DNA of 7,972 nt from Campylobacteraceae bacterium (GCA_027056615.1 JALUKJ010000328.1:1-7972), one strand, 5' to 3'; numbered from the stretch's first letter, positions 1 through 5,772 are shown. A program made the numbers and translations. Notes: generated from the sequence alone by a model not told the origin.

Positions 1-685
1 CTTCTATATTTAAGAGATTATTATCATCTTCAAAATCTAAAGTTTTATTGGTTTTTATTATCTCTTTTGAAAAAAAATCATCATCTAAAGTTAATTCATT
101 ATCTCTCATATCAAATTCAAAAATCTCTTTATCTTTAGATATTTCATCTTTGTTTTTAGACTCTTTTTCTTCAAATAAATCATCTTCGAGTGTATTAATT
201 TTTAAAGGAAATGCCTCTTCCAGTTTTTTATCAAAACTATCTTTTGTCTCAATCACAATAGGCTCATCTTTAATCTCTACTAAATCATTGAGTTCAAAAA
301 GTTCCTCTTTATCTGATGCTTTAGGCTCATCTAAAACATTAAAATGTTTCTCTTCTTTCTCCTCTTCCATATCTTCAACTGAATGAATAACAGCAGAGAC
401 CTCTGAAGGTAGGAAAGGTTTTAAAATACTAATGTCGAATATCCCCTTATCCTCTTCATCACCATCAGTATAAAAGAGTACCAACTTTTTTATTTTTAAA
501 TGCTCTTTGATAGTATCCCTTACATCTTTTGTTAATGAATCTGAATCTACAAAGACTATATCATATTTATCACTACTTAACTCTGTAACCTCTTGAATTT
601 CATCTATCTCAATATTCTCTTTTCTGGCACTAAGTGCTGTTAATCTTGATACTACTGGATTATTGTTTATTAATAATATTTTCAT
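1..685 (-). CDS. chePep: ChePep-like chemotaxis protein: receiver domain plus acidic tail (3' end outside window)
   Basis: The minus-strand frame is open from ATG at 685 to the left edge with no stop, giving 228 codons of a longer protein. Residues 1-103 look like a CheY-type receiver: MKILLI strand, candidate phospho-acceptor D47 in YDIVFVD, T73 in LFYTD, and K89-P90. The acidic pair that normally follows the first strand is N7-N8-N9. From residue 104 the chain becomes very Glu/Asp/Lys-rich and probably disordered. A receiver followed by a long acidic region is the architecture of ChePep (H. pylori HP0322, 'poly E-rich'; C. jejuni 'highly acidic protein'), a polar protein controlling flagellar rotation and chemotaxis. 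The conserved C-terminal part of that family is outside the window, so the assignment rests on architecture. GGAG at 691-694 is the ribosome binding site. In relatives gmk often follows; it would lie to the left. Alternative: an unrelated orphan receiver protein. Confidence 0.72.
   Translation of the reverse strand, partial: MKILLINNNPVVSRLTALSARKENIEIDEIQEVTELSSDKYDIVFVDSDSLTKDVRDTIKEHLKIKKLVLFYTDGDEEDKGIFDISILKPFLPSEVSAVIHSVEDMEEEKEEKHFNVLDEPKASDKEELFELNDLVEIKDEPIVIETKDSFDKKLEEAFPLKINTLEDDLFEEKESKNKDEISKDKEIFEFDMRDNELTLDDDFFSKEIIKTNKTLDFEDDNNLLNIE
2..376 (-). other. Acidic, low-complexity tail of the ChePep-like protein
   Basis: From about residue 104 to the window edge the encoded protein is dominated by Glu, Asp, Lys and Ser with scattered hydrophobic pairs such as LFEL, FEFD and LDFED. 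No globular domain is visible. In the ChePep family this middle part varies in length and sequence between species and joins the receiver to a conserved C-terminus. The Glu/Asp codons read as TTC/ATC/CTC on the plus strand, which produces a spurious Ser-rich open frame there. Confidence 0.7.
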
Positions 686-955
686 TTTTACTCCATAGTT
701 GTAACGCTGTGTTATATTTTATTGGTAATTCTAGTATAATTCCAGTTTAATTAAGATTAATCAACTTTTTATATAAAAAGAACACTACAAGATATGTTAA
801 TGATACTATTAATATTAATCTCTATAAATATATTTCAACTTTTCAAACCTCCTATTTGTTAAAATCTACTCTTACTTATTAAATTGCTTAAAAGTTCTTA
901 AAAAGCTATAGTTGTTATAATGCCAAAAAAATTCCCAATTTATAAGGATATATGC
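686..955. other. Divergent AT-rich intergenic region, chePep-like / ppaC
   Basis: This 270-base region separates the divergent starts at 685 and 956. It holds the ribosome binding sites of both genes and the ppaC promoter near 913-921. I found no convincing minus-strand promoter: TATAAC (716-711), TATACT (738-733) and TATAAA (773-768) are candidates without partner elements. A plus-strand TATAAT at 735-740 and perfect palindromes ATTAATATTAAT (808-819) and GATTAATC (755-762) are present but are expected at this base composition. No tRNA-like fold, small ORF or terminator is seen. Confidence 0.6.
913..921 (+). promoter_or_regulatory. Extended -10 promoter of ppaC
   Basis: TGTTATAAT is a perfect extended -10 element (TGnTATAAT, hexamer at 916-921). 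No good -35 box is found 16-18 bases upstream, which is usual for Campylobacterota sigma-70 promoters. Predicted transcription start is near 928, giving a leader of about 28 bases before the ATG at 956. Confidence 0.75.
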
Positions 956-1873
956 ATGTCAACTTACGTTTTTGGACATACCACCCCTGATTCTGACTCT
1001 ATTGTTGGAGCTTACTCACTATCATATTTAAAAAATCAACTTGGAGAAGATTGTACTCCTACACGTCAAGGAGAGATTAACCCTGAGACTGCCTTTATTT
1101 TAGAGAAGTTTGGTTTTGAAAAGCCAATGCTAAAAACAAACTATGCAGGTGAAAAAGTCTATCTTATTGATTTTATGGAGAGTTCTCAAAGCCCTGAAGA
1201 TATTGATAAAGCTACTATTTTAGGTATTGTAGACCACCATAAACTAGGAGACCTTAAAACTGATTCACCTCTTGAGATGTGGGTACGTCCTGTTGGTTCT
1301 TCTAATACCATTGTAAAACAGATGTTTGACTACTACAATATAGAGATTCCAAAAGATTTAGCAGGAATGATGATGTGTGCTATTTTATCTGATACGGTTA
1401 TTTTTAAATCTCCGACTTGTACAAAAGAGGATACTAAAGCAGTAAAAGAACTTGCTAAAATTGCAGGTATTGATGACCCAAAAGCACTTGGGATGGAGAT
1501 GTTTATTGTAAAATCAGATGTACTTAATGACACTAAAAGAGCATTAGTTCTTAGAGATTTTAAAGATTTTAATATGAGTGGAAATAAAATTGGTGTTGGA
1601 CAACTTGAAGTAGTAGACCTATCAGTTTTTGATGATATGAAAGAGGAGCTTTTTGAAGCTATGGCAGAGATTAAAGCTGAGGGCGAACGTCACAGTGTAC
1701 TTCTTCTTTTGACTGACATTATGCAAGAGGGTTCTTTACTTCTTGTCTTAAGTGATGACTATTCTAAAATAGAAAATGCTTTTAATATTACATTAGAGAA
1801 TAATCAAATTTGGCTTCCAAAAGTGATGAGTCGTAAAAAACAGGTGATTCCATTCTTGGAAAAACAGTTTTAA
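956..1873 (+). CDS. ppaC: Manganese-dependent inorganic pyrophosphatase, family II
   Basis: Cytoplasmic enzyme hydrolysing pyrophosphate to two phosphates, pulling biosynthetic reactions forward. The 305-residue product has the DHH-superfamily layout: GHTTPDSDS with H8, D12 and D14, D72 in LIDF, the DHH motif at 93-95, D146 in LSDTVIFKSPT, then a C-terminal DHHA2 domain ending in SRKKQ (292-296), whose Arg-Lys pair binds substrate in this family. There is no CBS/DRTGG insert, so it is the short constitutive type. The usual DHN after the third strand reads D72-F-M here. The ATG at 956 is chosen over the in-frame ATG at 920: AAGGA (944-948) lies 7 bases before it, the protein then begins as the family does (MSTYVFGH), and the 920 ATG overlaps the -10 box. 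It has its own promoter and no operon partner. Confidence 0.95.
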   Translation: MSTYVFGHTTPDSDSIVGAYSLSYLKNQLGEDCTPTRQGEINPETAFILEKFGFEKPMLKTNYAGEKVYLIDFMESSQSPEDIDKATILGIVDHHKLGDLKTDSPLEMWVRPVGSSNTIVKQMFDYYNIEIPKDLAGMMMCAILSDTVIFKSPTCTKEDTKAVKELAKIAGIDDPKALGMEMFIVKSDVLNDTKRALVLRDFKDFNMSGNKIGVGQLEVVDLSVFDDMKEELFEAMAEIKAEGERHSVLLLLTDIMQEGSLLLVLSDDYSKIENAFNITLENNQIWLPKVMSRKKQVIPFLEKQF

Positions 1874-1925
1874 GCTAATTTTTTCTGTTATTTTAACAAA
1901 TATCAATATTCTTTTTTGTTTACTT

Positions 1926-1934
1926 TGCTATTAT
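1926..1934 (+). promoter_or_regulatory. Probable extended -10 promoter of the nnrS-family gene
   Basis: TGCTATTAT matches the extended -10 pattern TGnTATAAT with one mismatch in the hexamer (1929-1934). No clear -35 box is present. Predicted start near 1941 gives a leader of about 24 bases carrying the ribosome binding site AGTAGGG (1951-1957), 7 bases before ATG. Confidence 0.5.
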
Positions 1935-1964
1935 TATCTAATAAATTAATAGTAGGGTAAACTC

Positions 1965-3140
1965 ATGATCCAACTTTCAAAACTAGAGAGACTAAAAAGC
2001 TCTTACTTTTTATCTCAACCTCATCAACCATTTTTTATTTTAGCATTTATTAATGCTATTTTCTCTATGATATTTTTTGCACTCTTTTTTGAAGGAGTTT
2101 TAATATCTATTGTTCCTACCAGATATTATCATGCTTATAGCTTTATCTATCTATTTTTTACACCAGCTTTTTTTGCTTTTTTATTTACTACATTTCCTAG
2201 ATTTTCTGCAACAGAACCTATTTTACAAAAAGAGTATCTACGTGTCTTTATCTACTATAGTGTAGGCTCAATAATTACTCTTTTTAGTACTTTTATCTCG
2301 ATTCCACTTTTCAGTACAGGGATGCTTCTCATCTTTATTGGTCATATACTAGCACTAAAAATACTTCTTCATATCTATAAAATATCACCTCAAAAAGAGA
2401 AGTTTGACCAATTATGGATTTTAATAGCTATGTGTTTTGGAGTTTTTGCTCACTTCACACTCCTAATTACACTTTGGATTCCAAAACTCTATCTATTTTC
2501 TATTCAAACGGCAATCTATCTATACCTCTTTTTACTAATCTTTACCATTGCTCAACGAATGGTTCCTTTTTTCTCTCATTCTCCTATAGAGAAACATATT
2601 GAGCGTTTTAAAGTGATTGTAGGACTTCTTTGCTTACATGTTTTACTAGAGATTACACAACATAACTCTTCATTTTTAGTTGATTTTATTTTAAGTTATC
2701 TTTTTTTAAGAGAGTTAAAACGCTGGAAACTTCCATTTCCAAATGAAAACCCCCTCCTTTGGATTTTACATATTGCTCTTTTTTGGATACCTATTTCCTT
2801 TTTACTATCTTCTATTACAAGTCTTTTAGGACTTATATATGGTAGTTCATTTCTATACCTTGGCATTCATACTCTAGCTTTAGGCTTTTTCTTAACTATG
2901 CTTATTGGTTTTGGAACACGTGTTACCATTGGTCATTCAGGTAATCTTATGAGAGCAGATAAATATACAAAGTATCTCTTTTATGGAACACAGATTGTAA
3001 TATTCTTTCGTATATTAACTTCATTAACAGATAACTTTATGATATTTTTTAAACTATCTGCTATAGCATGGTTAGTACTTTTTGGAGCGTGGGGATATAG
3101 ATTTTTTACTGTTTTAATTTTTGGGAAAAAGTTGGATTAA
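1965..3140 (+). CDS. nnrS: NnrS family polytopic membrane protein
   Basis: A 391-residue inner-membrane protein with about 12 hydrophobic segments (roughly 22-46, 58-76, 93-116, 118-137, 150-170, 174-194, 216-232, 236-248, 264-290, 295-315, 336-353, 360-385). NnrS-like marks are QPHQPFF near the N-terminus (H20), YYHAYSF before the second segment (H56), AQRMVPFFSH (R198, H205), H302, and the late motif FGTRVTIGHSG (318-325), equivalent to the TRVxxGHxG of the family. NnrS proteins are described as haem- and copper-containing and protect cells from nitric oxide during denitrification; the mechanism is not settled. No nitrite or nitric oxide reductase gene is adjacent here, so a role in NO stress is inferred from family only. 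The gene stands alone, 91 bases after ppaC, with its own promoter-like element and ribosome binding site. Family is fairly sure; function is not. Confidence 0.82.
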   Translation: MIQLSKLERLKSSYFLSQPHQPFFILAFINAIFSMIFFALFFEGVLISIVPTRYYHAYSFIYLFFTPAFFAFLFTTFPRFSATEPILQKEYLRVFIYYSVGSIITLFSTFISIPLFSTGMLLIFIGHILALKILLHIYKISPQKEKFDQLWILIAMCFGVFAHFTLLITLWIPKLYLFSIQTAIYLYLFLLIFTIAQRMVPFFSHSPIEKHIERFKVIVGLLCLHVLLEITQHNSSFLVDFILSYLFLRELKRWKLPFPNENPLLWILHIALFWIPISFLLSSITSLLGLIYGSSFLYLGIHTLALGFFLTMLIGFGTRVTIGHSGNLMRADKYTKYLFYGTQIVIFFRILTSLTDNFMIFFKLSAIAWLVLFGAWGYRFFTVLIFGKKLD

Positions 3141-3197
3141 AGCTCTTATTTTTCAAATTAATTTAGTAATTAAAATTATTTAAGTAATATAAGAGTG

Positions 3198-3203
3198 TAT
3201 AAT
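3198..3203 (+). promoter_or_regulatory. -10 box of the cytochrome gene
   Basis: A perfect TATAAT lies 32 bases before the start codon; no consensus -35 is seen. Predicted transcription start is near 3210. GGAG (3225-3228) is 7 bases before ATG. An AT-rich inverted repeat (CTCTTAT at 3143-3149 with ATAAGAG at 3189-3195) sits immediately upstream; I cannot tell whether it is functional. Confidence 0.6.
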
Positions 3204-3235
3204 ATTATAAATAATATCTTATATGGAGAACTTAA

Positions 3236-3826
3236 ATGATTAAACAGGGCTTTCTTACTATTACAATATTTTCTCTACTAAACACAACCTCTCTAGCTGT
3301 TGAGTTAACAACTTGTGTTGGTTGTCATGGTAAAAACTTTGAAAAACCTGCTATGAATATATCTAGAGTTGTCAAAGACTTAAAAGCCAAAGAGATTCGT
3401 AAAGCACTTAAAGGATATAAAGATGGGTCTCATGGTGGTAGTATGAAAGATGTTATGAACAAGCAAATATCTAAATTTACAGATGATGAGATAGAAGAGA
3501 TTATAAAAATTATCACTACAGGAAATGTAGAAAAAAATATACATATAAAAGAAAACAAAGCTAAAGAAGAAAAAACTCCAAGCATAGAAGTTGATACAGA
3601 TACATGTATTAGCTGTCACGGTCTAATGTTTGAAAAGTCGGCTTTAGGTTACTCTAGAATTGTAAACCAAATGTCAAAAGAGGATATTATTGCTTCTCTA
3701 AATGGATATAAAAATGGTACTTATGGGGGAAAAATGAAAGCACTAATGGCAAATCAAGCAAGTAGACTCTCTACTGAAGAGATAGATGCATTAGCAGAGA
3801 CAATAACAAATATATCAGAGCAATAA
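3236..3826 (+). CDS. Periplasmic tandem dihaem c-type cytochrome, c553-like
   Basis: A 196-residue secreted electron carrier. Residues 1-21 form a Sec signal peptide with probable cleavage at SLA-VE. Two class I cytochrome c domains follow. Haem 1 is CVGCH (C27, C30, H31), with M74 the likely axial methionine in the GGSMKDVM segment. Haem 2 is CISCH (C124, C127, H128), with M171 in GGKMKALM. The assignment of the axial Met follows the Desulfovibrio c553 pattern YGGxxKAMM. The halves align without gaps at an offset of 97 residues: 27 of 61 positions from 26 to 86 are identical, so this is an internal duplication. A Lys/Glu-rich linker (about 97-120) joins them. Family members carry electrons in the periplasm to or from oxidases and reductases; the partner here is unknown. 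It lies 95 bases after the nnrS-family gene with its own -10 box, so it need not be cotranscribed with it. Confidence 0.9.
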   Translation: MIKQGFLTITIFSLLNTTSLAVELTTCVGCHGKNFEKPAMNISRVVKDLKAKEIRKALKGYKDGSHGGSMKDVMNKQISKFTDDEIEEIIKIITTGNVEKNIHIKENKAKEEKTPSIEVDTDTCISCHGLMFEKSALGYSRIVNQMSKEDIIASLNGYKNGTYGGKMKALMANQASRLSTEEIDALAETITNISEQ

Positions 3827-3830
3827 AAGA

Positions 3831-3907
3831 TGGTACACTCAAAGGGATTCGAACCCCTGACCTACGGTACCGCAAACCGTTGCTCTATCCAGCTGAGCTA
3901 TGAGTGC
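3831..3907 (-). tRNA. tRNA-Arg, anticodon GCG, CCA encoded
   Basis: The minus strand folds into a complete 77-nucleotide cloverleaf. The acceptor stem is GCACTCA with TGAGTGT (one G-U pair at 1-72). The D arm is GCTC/GAGC with AGCTGGATA in the loop. The anticodon stem ACGGT/ACCGT encloses loop TTGCGGT, so the anticodon is GCG. The T arm is AGGGG/CCCTT with loop TTCGAAT; discriminator A73 and CCA are encoded. A20 in the D loop and C35 are known arginine identity elements. It would read CGC and CGU. Most bacteria instead use ACG, deaminated to ICG, for these codons. It is transcribed from the promoter at 3928-3956 and converges on the cytochrome gene, which ends 4 bases from its 3' end. Confidence 0.95.
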
Positions 3908-3927
3908 ACATTTTATGTGAGGTCGGA

Positions 3928-3956
3928 ATTATAGCAAAAAATTCTGTTGATTACAA
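3928..3956 (-). promoter_or_regulatory. Sigma-70 promoter of tRNA-Arg
   Basis: On the minus strand TTGTAA (3956-3951) and TATAAT (3933-3928) are separated by exactly 17 bases. This is the best two-box promoter in the window. Predicted start is near 3921, about 14 bases before the mature tRNA 5' end. The -35 box overlaps the 3' arm and loop of the operon terminator hairpin. Confidence 0.82.
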
Positions 3957-3971
3957 GTTTTAATCAACAGA
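3936..3971 (-). terminator. Rho-independent terminator of the pssA-mqnP operon
   Basis: CTGTTGATTA (3944-3953) and TAATCAACAG (3961-3970) form a perfect 10-bp inverted repeat, 11 bp with the flanking T-A pair, around a 7-base loop. On the minus strand it is followed by AATTTTTTG. The first arm contains the last codons and stop of the small membrane-protein gene. On the plus strand the hairpin is followed only by ATTTTC, so it could weakly end cytochrome transcripts too. The stem is AT-rich, so efficiency is uncertain. Confidence 0.7.
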
Positions 3972-4310
3972 TTTTCTCCAATTGTCTGCTTTTTTTAGAT
4001 TATAAAATTTTAAAACCATCTCAATCTTAGCTCTTGGAATATTTAGTGACACCTCTATTGCCTCTAAATCTTTCCCCTCCTCATAGAGTGCAATAATTTT
4101 TTCTTTTATGCTCTCTTCTTTGGGAACTTCTTCCTCTTTAATAGTCTCTTCTATACTATTTTGTAATTCAAGAACTTTTTCTTCTAAATGTTCTATGCTA
4201 TCTTGGAGTTCATCTTGTTTCACTTTTGCAAGAATTAAATAAAATAAGATACCAACTACTCCAACAAAAGAGAAGAGAGAAAATATAAATTGTAACTGTT
4301 CTGCACCCAT
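3960..4310 (-). CDS. Small membrane-anchored coiled-coil protein with HTH-like C-terminus, function unknown
   Basis: I do not recognise a named function. The 116-residue product has one N-terminal membrane segment (about 8-29), a Glu-rich predicted coiled coil (about 31-62) and a helical C-terminal region (about 69-105) of the form IIALYEEGKDLEAIEVSLNI followed by a second helix, resembling a helix-turn-helix. The same order (one membrane helix, coiled coil, small HTH-like end) occurs in DUF2802 and DUF6115-type proteins; this is a resemblance in layout, not a proven relation. The ATG at 4310 shares its A with the TAA stop of mqnP (TAATG), and its ribosome binding site GGAGG lies within the last mqnP codons 7 bases upstream, so translation is probably coupled. 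It is the last gene of the operon; its stop lies in the terminator hairpin. Confidence 0.8.
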   Translation of the reverse strand: MGAEQLQFIFSLFSFVGVVGILFYLILAKVKQDELQDSIEHLEEKVLELQNSIEETIKEEEVPKEESIKEKIIALYEEGKDLEAIEVSLNIPRAKIEMVLKFYNLKKADNWRKSVD

Positions 4311-5167
4311 TATAGTACCTCCAAAATAATTAAAAATAGAAATAGTATGCCTAAATATCCATTGACTGTAAAAAATGCTTTATCTATTTTCGTAAAGTCT
4401 CTGTTGACTAAATAGTGTTCATACCCAAGCATAATTGCACTAAGTATAACTGCTAATTGTGCAAAAAATGTTAAGTTTGCAGATATAACAAACATTGTCC
4501 AAAATATAATAGTTAAAAGATGAAAAACTTTTGCAATAAGCATGGTATTTTTTGCACCAAATTTAGAGGGAATAGAGTGTAAGCCATGCTCTTTGTCAAA
4601 CTCAATATCTTGTAGTGAATAGAGCAAATCAAACCCTGCTACCCAAAAGACAACACCACCTGCTAAATAGAGTGACCAAGGGGTAATCTCCCCTAGTACT
4701 GCTACAACCCCTGCAATAGGTGCTAAACCTAGTGAAATACCTAATATAATATGTGCCAAAGAGGAGAAGCGTTTAAATATCGTATAAGCTCCTAAAACAA
4801 GTAAGATAGGAACAGAGAGTTTAAGTGCTAAATCATTAATAAAATAGGCGACCAAAATAAATACTATGGCATTAAGAGCAATAAAAACTATCATAGTTAC
4901 ATTACTTACCCGTCCATCAACAGAGGGTCTATTTTTAGTTCGTGGATTTAAGGCATCAATATCTCTGTCAAGATAACGGTTAACCCCCATAGCAAAGTTT
5001 CTAGCACTAACAGCAGCCAAAATACCTAAAAAAAAGAGCTTCCACCCAAACCAACCATTAGATGCTACTGTCATAGCTATAAAGATAAAAGGTAAAGAAA
5101 AAATAGAGTGTTTTAACATTACCATCTCAGAGAGATGAGCTAATTTTGTTATAAAATTTCTAAACAT
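4310..5167 (-). CDS. mqnP: UbiA-family menaquinone prenyltransferase MqnP
   Basis: A 285-residue inner-membrane enzyme that attaches the polyprenyl chain to the naphthoate ring in the futalosine route to menaquinone, releasing pyrophosphate. The first Asp-rich motif is N63-R-Y-L-D67-R-D-I-D71, followed by NRPSVDGRVS. The second is D180-LLYSLQ-D187-IEF-D191, followed by KEHGLHSIPSKFG. These motifs bind the Mg-diphosphate of the prenyl donor. About nine membrane segments separate and follow them, and the length is normal for the family. I prefer MqnP over UbiA (4-hydroxybenzoate) because Campylobacterota make menaquinone, not ubiquinone; sequence alone cannot fix the substrate. The start lies two bases after the pssA stop with no clear ribosome binding site of its own, so translation likely depends on pssA. 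It overlaps the next gene by one base. Confidence 0.88.
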   Translation of the reverse strand: MFRNFITKLAHLSEMVMLKHSIFSLPFIFIAMTVASNGWFGWKLFFLGILAAVSARNFAMGVNRYLDRDIDALNPRTKNRPSVDGRVSNVTMIVFIALNAIVFILVAYFINDLALKLSVPILLVLGAYTIFKRFSSLAHIILGISLGLAPIAGVVAVLGEITPWSLYLAGGVVFWVAGFDLLYSLQDIEFDKEHGLHSIPSKFGAKNTMLIAKVFHLLTIIFWTMFVISANLTFFAQLAVILSAIMLGYEHYLVNRDFTKIDKAFFTVNGYLGILFLFLIILEVL

Positions 5168-5169
5168 GA

Positions 5170-5721
5170 CTATGGGTGAGGAATTTTGATTTTAGAATTT
5201 AATGCCCAAGCAATAACCAAGACAAAAAGACCAATAACATAAGCATTAGTAATAACACCATAAGAGAATAGTAGATAAAGAACCCACTGTAAAATAGCAC
5301 CAAGAGGCGTTGGAACACCATCAAAAAACTTAGTAACTACTCCCTCTTCTGACTTCATATTAAACTCAATCAGCCGTCTCAGTCCTGCAATAATGTAGAA
5401 GATGAAAACTAACCCTAAAATAAGCTGTGTCGTACTAGAAACACTTGCTGTAATGGCATAATAGAGTAGAAATGATGGCATAACTACAAATGATATAAAA
5501 TCAGCATAGGAGTCAACCTGTATTCCAAATTCAGTTGAAAGATTATACTTTCTAGCTACTTTTCCATCAGCAATATCTAAAGCACCTGCAATCCATGCTA
5601 AAATAATAGCTGTAAAAAAATCTCCATGAACAATAAAGTGTATGGCAATTAACCCTGATGCAATATTTCCAAAGGTAATTAAATTGGCTAAATTAAAACG
5701 GTTGTCTTTATCAAATAACAT
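5170..5721 (-). CDS. pssA: CDP-diacylglycerol-serine O-phosphatidyltransferase
   Basis: Makes phosphatidylserine from CDP-diacylglycerol and L-serine at the inner membrane, the step before phosphatidylethanolamine. The CDP-alcohol phosphotransferase signature is complete: D49-x2-D52-G53-x2-A56-R57-x8-G66-x3-D70-x3-D74. The PssA type is supported by the N-terminal RFNLANLITFGNIASG, and by GLRRLIEFN (113-121) with FDGVPTPLGA (133-142), which match the RxxRFN and FxGxPxPxA blocks of this class. It is 183 residues with about six membrane segments, shorter than many PssA proteins (commonly above 220), and ends at NSKIKIPHP. CTCCT on the plus strand at 5727-5731 gives ribosome binding site AGGAG, 5 bases before ATG. 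First gene of the operon with mqnP. An alternative head-group specificity within the superfamily is possible but less likely. Confidence 0.88.
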   Translation of the reverse strand: MLFDKDNRFNLANLITFGNIASGLIAIHFIVHGDFFTAIILAWIAGALDIADGKVARKYNLSTEFGIQVDSYADFISFVVMPSFLLYYAITASVSSTTQLILGLVFIFYIIAGLRRLIEFNMKSEEGVVTKFFDGVPTPLGAILQWVLYLLFSYGVITNAYVIGLFVLVIAWALNSKIKIPHP

Positions 5722-5745
5722 TTTTACTCCTAAAGTTAAAGCATA

Positions 5746-5751
5746 ATTCTA
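5746..5751 (-). promoter_or_regulatory. Possible -10 box of the pssA operon
   Basis: TAGAAT on the minus strand (5751-5746) matches TATAAT in five of six positions and would place the transcription start near 5739, about 18 bases before the pssA ATG. The region 17 bases upstream (TAGTTA, 5774-5769) is a poor -35 and overlaps the -10 box of divergent miaA. Only 64 bases separate the two genes, so their promoters must be packed closely. Confidence 0.35.
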
Positions 5752-5772
5752 TCCTATTTTAGATTATTTAAC

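Noticed and set aside
48..386. Plus-strand open frame for a 112-residue Ser-rich protein
   Set aside because: It is the antisense of the acidic tail of the ChePep-like gene: Glu/Asp codons read as Ser/Phe/Leu codons on the other strand. It has no ribosome binding site or recognisable domain.
735..740. Plus-strand TATAAT as promoter of a small RNA in the 686-955 gap
   Set aside because: No -35 or extended element accompanies it and no terminator hairpin follows before ppaC; such a hexamer is expected by chance in this AT-rich stretch.
808..819. Perfect palindrome ATTAATATTAAT as an operator
   Set aside because: Made only of A and T in very AT-rich DNA, with no second copy and not placed at a promoter.
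920..955. Upstream in-frame ATG as start of ppaC
   Set aside because: It overlaps the -10 hexamer, has no ribosome binding site and adds 12 residues before the family N-terminus.
1886..1898. TGTTATTTTAACA inverted repeat before the nnrS-family gene as an NO-responsive operator
   Set aside because: Its half-sites point the opposite way from the TTAAC-N4-GTTAA box known for Campylobacter NssR, and the spacing differs. It also lies 28 bases upstream of the -10 and could be chance or a remnant ppaC hairpin.
1895..1920. AACAAA...TTTGTT repeat as ppaC terminator
   Set aside because: Only six A/T-rich pairs with a 14-base loop and no run of T directly after it; too weak to call.
3143..3195. CTCTTAT/ATAAGAG inverted repeat as an nnrS terminator or operator
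   Set aside because: The arms are 7 bp and 39 bases apart with no T tract; I cannot distinguish it from chance.
3380..3619. Minus-strand open frame of 79 codons opposite the cytochrome
   Set aside because: Phe/Tyr/Ser-rich antisense of Lys/Glu codons, without ribosome binding site; the plus strand has a clear dihaem cytochrome.
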